From contig OV121081.1 of assembly GCA_921293015.1 (NCBI GenBank), positions 44,851,877 through 44,915,876 of the forward strand: a stretch of 64,000 nt of DNA, read 5' to 3'. This DNA comes from Phorcus lineatus (lineage: Eukaryota > Mollusca > Gastropoda > Trochida > Trochidae). The notes under the pieces are model-generated. The model was not told the origin of the DNA, searched no databases, and saw nothing but the letters and a program-made list of their open reading frames with translations. A program made the position numbers and the translations under genes. This document shows positions 62,601-64,000 of the stretch, piece after piece (within the stretch, counting starts at the first letter, position 1; each line of letters starts with the position of its first letter).

Positions 62601-63491
62601 TATATCTATCTATTATATAATAAGCAATTATCAGATGCGCCACTCGTGAAAATATCAGCTCCAACCCCACCACTCGATGAGATAAACATCGTATTTGACA
62701 AACTTAATTAAATATCCTCTATTTAGCTTTGTTGGCGGCCTTCCAAAATGTAGTGCATCATCCATGTTGATCATTCGCAGTTACCCTGGGCTAAATATTC
62801 CGATACTGTGCATAATATATTTATCATCACTGGGACTATAAATAAGAAAAACCTGTAGTCATTTCAGCTGGTAGCTCACACTTTCGTGTTCACAGCCAAT
62901 CGAAGAGAAGCTGTCCTTTCATGTTTCTAATTAGGCTTAGGGTTTTAAGCAAGCGCGGTAATCGTTACCAAGACTTGTTTTCTTCAGATGTTCTTGCATC
63001 ACGTGATTTCAGTTGGTCATTGTGTCATATCAAGAGTCAAGGGCGGGTAATTTGAATACAAATGTTCCTGATTAAAACTCCCAGGGGTTATTTGTGAAGT
63101 GAGTGAGTTTGGGTTTAACGAGCTTTGAACAATATTTCAGTTATATTTGTTTGTGAAGAGAAAAGTCCTGAGTGACCGAACATGAATGTTGGAGAGCGGT
63201 GATAACATGACCTTTCTTACCTATAGCACCCATGACATTATTCTCATGAAAATAGATTATCTAAATGTACATTCTGATTTCCATGTTGTCTATTTTGTCA
63301 GAGTTGGAGACTATGAGTCCAGACTAAGCATTGAACCTGAGAGTCTCGACACTGATGCAGACAATAGCGAGAGGGAAGGATGGATGAATGATTCTGATTC
63401 AGAGGACGACATGGATCCAAGGGAATTCAATGAAGATGGATCTTTCATTGGAAATTACGAACTGAGCAGAGTTTCATTGAATCATATCTAA
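50596..63491 (+). CDS. Gene C: divergent L1-like Ig receptor with FIGNY tail (13 coding exons, 652 aa)
   Basis: The coding join is 50596-50668, 51283-51388, 52206-52390, 52950-53132, 54638-54769, 56906-56996, 57518-57705, 58250-58399, 59431-59574, 60634-60948, 61470-61622, 62336-62384, 63302-63491. Exon order and phases equal those of genes A and B. Signal peptide about 1-24. Ig cysteine pairs C51-C98, C146-C200, C252-C304 and C343-C399. Cysteine-free Ig-like domain about 418-522, TM about 543-565. The tail differs from its neighbours: exon 12 is 49 rather than 82 bases, the KG.Y juxtamembrane motif is missing, and the ankyrin motif reads FNEDGSFIGNY (FIGNY 638-642). There is no PDZ-like end (LNHI). 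No stops or frameshifts, so it looks functional. Ankyrin binding may be altered (inference). Repeats are unusually dense around exons 2, 5 and 8. Confidence 0.9.
51283..51388 (+). CDS. Gene C exon 2: first half of Ig1
   Basis: TTTTCAG acceptor and GTAAGTC donor, 106 bases as in gene A. It encodes MYILECKADGHPKPT with C51. Confidence 0.9.
51474..51960. repeat. ~125-bp satellite in intron 2 of gene C
   Basis: Four degenerate units carrying GATAATGGAAG.A.TT, AAGTCGAG.AAGG.GACRTTTCGACA and ATATCGCTGAT. A lone unit lies upstream of the gene at 48198. Confidence 0.8.
52206..52390 (+). CDS. Gene C exon 3: second half of Ig1
   Basis: ATACAG acceptor and GTGAGTA donor, phase 2 in and phase 1 out. 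YKWTFNGND and GRYQCLAQN (C98). Confidence 0.92.
52950..53132 (+). CDS. Gene C exon 4: first half of Ig2
   Basis: TTTTAAAG acceptor and GTAAAG donor, phase 1 both sides. VKLTCENPP (C146), core W in YKWYI, HLDAE junction. Confidence 0.87.
53470..53779. mobile_element. Inverted-repeat element in intron 4 of gene C
   Basis: CTGCTTAATCAGCGTATAAT at the left and its near complement ATACGCTGATTAAGCAG at the right. CTCCCTGATCTCTTT and its complement are nested inside. About 310 bp, no coding capacity. Confidence 0.6.
54638..54769 (+). CDS. Gene C exon 5: second half of Ig2
   Basis: TCATAAG acceptor and GTAAGAT donor, phase 1 both sides. GSLHILNVEKDD, RGYKCSIF (C200), IKLGSDT. Confidence 0.88.
55254..56599. 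mobile_element. Foldback element with ~470-bp inverted arms, intron 5 of gene C
   Basis: Left arm about 55254-55725, right arm about 56139-56599, from CAGGCCTACCATACAAACGG inwards on both sides. AAATG flanks both ends (55249-55253 and 56600-56604), consistent with a 5-bp target duplication. The arms carry internal AAAACTGACCAC repeats. The ~410-bp centre shows no transposase. Confidence 0.85.
56906..56996 (+). CDS. Gene C exon 6: first half of Ig3
   Basis: TTACAG acceptor and GTAAGTC donor, phase 1 in, phase 2 out. AQLECIFSG with C252. A serine run precedes it. Confidence 0.88.
57204..57357. repeat. 77-bp direct duplication in intron 6 of gene C
   Basis: CCGGGGAACTGGCAAACCCT to GTACGTTGACACTGA occurs twice, at 57204 and 57281, almost identical. 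Recent event. Confidence 0.95.
57518..57705 (+). CDS. Gene C exon 7: second half of Ig3
   Basis: TTGTAG acceptor and GTAAGTG donor, phase 2 in and phase 1 out. SVQITWLDPSG and GNYTCTTAS (C304), ending LDVT. Confidence 0.9.
58250..58399 (+). CDS. Gene C exon 8: first half of Ig4
   Basis: TCTCAG acceptor, GTACCC donor, 150 bases as in gene A, phase 1 both sides. SPPIWVQPL, FTCKARPAVG (C343), TKWLLNG. The last ~45 bases plus the donor are the source of a 61-bp tandem array that follows. Confidence 0.9.
58345..58706 (+). repeat. 61-bp minisatellite derived from the 3' end of exon 8 plus its donor (gene C)
   Basis: The exon segment AAGTGGTTACTAAATGG to AATATAAAAG and its GT donor are followed by five more copies. 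The GTs recur at 58400, 58461, 58522, 58583, 58644 and 58705, a period of exactly 61. Units alternate in type (AAAAG|GTATCC and AATAG|GTACAT), giving a 122-bp higher-order repeat. Confidence 0.95.
58775..58850 (-). repeat. tRNA-derived SINE-like fragment
   Basis: On the reverse strand a clear B box GGGTTCGAATCCC is preceded by TTGGCCTACAAAG. The acceptor stem does not close, so it is read as a SINE remnant. Confidence 0.35.
59431..59574 (+). CDS. Gene C exon 9: second half of Ig4
   Basis: TTTCAG acceptor and GTAAGTC donor, 144 bases as in gene A. VMCFQCNVSN and DGCLQVI (C396, C399, C413). Confidence 0.9.
59766..60088 (+). mobile_element. Dispersed 'GGACAATGGCGCGCGCC' repeat, copy 3 (intron 9 of gene C)
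   Basis: CGATAAAAGGACAATGGCGG, CAAATGACTCAAACGTAATT, then ACGATTTGAAC and TATTCAAACCACATG, ending TGTGTCACTTTAAGGCACTG. Colinear with 21428-21760. Confidence 0.65.
60088..60370 (+). repeat. Dispersed 'CAGAGGGTCAAAC' repeat, copy 3
   Basis: ATTATCTTCAGAGGGTCAAA, ATGCCGCCATTTTGTG and CAGTTGGTAACCTTTATT. It directly abuts the preceding element. Confidence 0.55.
60634..60948 (+). CDS. Gene C exon 10: cysteine-free Ig-like membrane-proximal domain
   Basis: TTTTCAG acceptor, GTATGT donor, 315 bases exactly as in gene A. EPIVIV...INLTVTGSSDPDYPLLYRW...AYINTSTI...EGIYQIEL. No cysteine. Confidence 0.88.
61470..61622 (+). CDS. Gene C exon 11: stalk and transmembrane helix
   Basis: TCCCAG acceptor, GTGAGT donor, phase 1 both sides. 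Stalk REVTVVPVATAEI.RDLWW parallels gene A (EVVAPVATAG...LWW). Helix about 543-565, then KRTLRKKRR. Confidence 0.9.
62336..62384 (+). CDS. Gene C exon 12: shortened juxtamembrane segment
   Basis: TTACAG acceptor and GTAAGTA donor, phase 1 in and phase 2 out, as in the paralogs but only 49 bases: LYKTREKAEDTARIMHP. The frame requires it, since exon 13 needs phase 2 (MH-P junction, as in A and B). Confidence 0.82.
63097..63150 (+). repeat. Dispersed GAGTGAGT repeat, copy 3 (intron 12 of gene C)
   Basis: GTGAGTGAGTTTGGGTTTAA, then CGAGCTTTGAACAATATTTCAG. Confidence 0.55.
63302..63491 (+). CDS. Gene C exon 13: variant ankyrin-motif tail and stop
   Basis: TTGTCAG acceptor, phase 2 in, TAA at 63489-63491. 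Acidic DSDSEDDMD, then EFNEDGSFIGNYELSR. The glutamine of FIGQY is asparagine. Confidence 0.9.
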
Positions 63492-64000
63492 GTTATCAAC
63501 CATTCGCATAAGTGGTACAAGTTGGTGCAATATTGCAAGTTAAACCACAGTCTCATAAGAAAATTGAAATTCATGCAAGTGATTTAAAGTGTAATCTTCG
63601 GATGCTACAGCTTAGTCACACAATTTATTGTTTTCGTACAATTATTATTAAGCAGAAAAGTTTTTACTTTGATCCCCAATTCAATAATTTTATTGCTAAA
63701 TCCATACTACATGGAGGAATTATGTACCATTTTTAAAGTACCCCGCCGCAAAGCGCGGTGCGGGGCATATGATATTCAGCCCTGTACATCCCGTTATTGT
63801 CAGCGCAATATTTCATAAATTGCTTAATCTAGAATCCTTTAATGGGGAATACGTAGACACCAATCGGTTTTGGTGACCTTGACTAATTTTCAAGGTAACT
63901 ATTTGAACTGATGATAGCAAGATATCTCTTGAACCACTACACCAAAAGTCTTCATGTATGGTGTCAGACTTCAATGGAGAAGTACCTAGAAACCTAGACT
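63492..64000. other. Downstream flank of gene C
   Basis: 3' UTR and flank, no AATAAA seen before the window ends. A GC-rich hairpin-forming stretch (CCCCGCCGC AAA GCGCGGTGCGGGG) lies at 63742-63766. No gene recognised. Confidence 0.5.

Overview
The window looks like a bivalve-type molluscan nuclear genome. It is AT-rich, with long introns (GT/AG junctions throughout), dense short inverted-repeat elements, microsatellites and a dead Tc1-like transposon. The mollusc assignment is an inference from repeat style and gene architecture. The sequence itself shows a metazoan.

The main content is a tandem array of three complete paralogous genes, all on the + strand: gene A (coding span 3190-16830, 674 aa), gene B (27169-39205, 686 aa) and gene C (50596-63491, 652 aa). 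I rebuilt each from 13 coding exons. Exon junctions occur in the same order and the same phases in all three (1,2,1,1,1,2,1,1,1,1,1,2). Each encodes a signal peptide, four disulfide-type Ig domains (two exons each), a cysteine-free Ig-like membrane-proximal domain (one exon), one transmembrane helix and a cytoplasmic tail. The tail ends near an L1-family ankyrin-binding motif: FIGQY in A and B, FIGNY in C. The Ig1-4 order, the 'PIW' start of Ig4 and the tail place them in the L1CAM/neuroglian/neurofascin family. However, no fibronectin III domain and no Ig5 equivalent is present, so they are compact L1-like receptors at about half the usual length. Each short signal-peptide exon is preceded by a 3' splice site, so each gene should have at least one upstream non-coding exon.

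Layout: 1-3182, upstream of gene A. 3183-16830, gene A, with an ACT trinucleotide satellite in intron 4 and inverted-repeat elements in introns 3, 5 and 7. 16831-27159, intergenic with 3' UTR candidates and dispersed repeats. 27160-39205, gene B, with an ACT array in intron 3, a satellite in intron 7 that resembles the start of exon 8, and a palindrome-rich inverted-repeat element in intron 12. 39206-50551, intergenic with a poly-G tract, a Tc1 transposase pseudogene and a duplicated block upstream of gene C holding a TATA box and candidate first-exon donors. 50552-63491, gene C, with satellites, a 1.35-kb foldback element in intron 5 and a 61-bp array made from the 3' end of exon 8 plus its donor. 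63492-64000, downstream flank.

Likely biology, by family: cell-surface adhesion or recognition receptors tethered to the ankyrin-spectrin skeleton. The three copies differ mainly in their tails. B ends in a class I PDZ-ligand-like ESVI. A keeps an L1-like juxtamembrane segment. C has a shortened tail and the FIGNY variant. An immune role, by analogy with hemolin (four L1-type Ig domains), is possible but is inference only.
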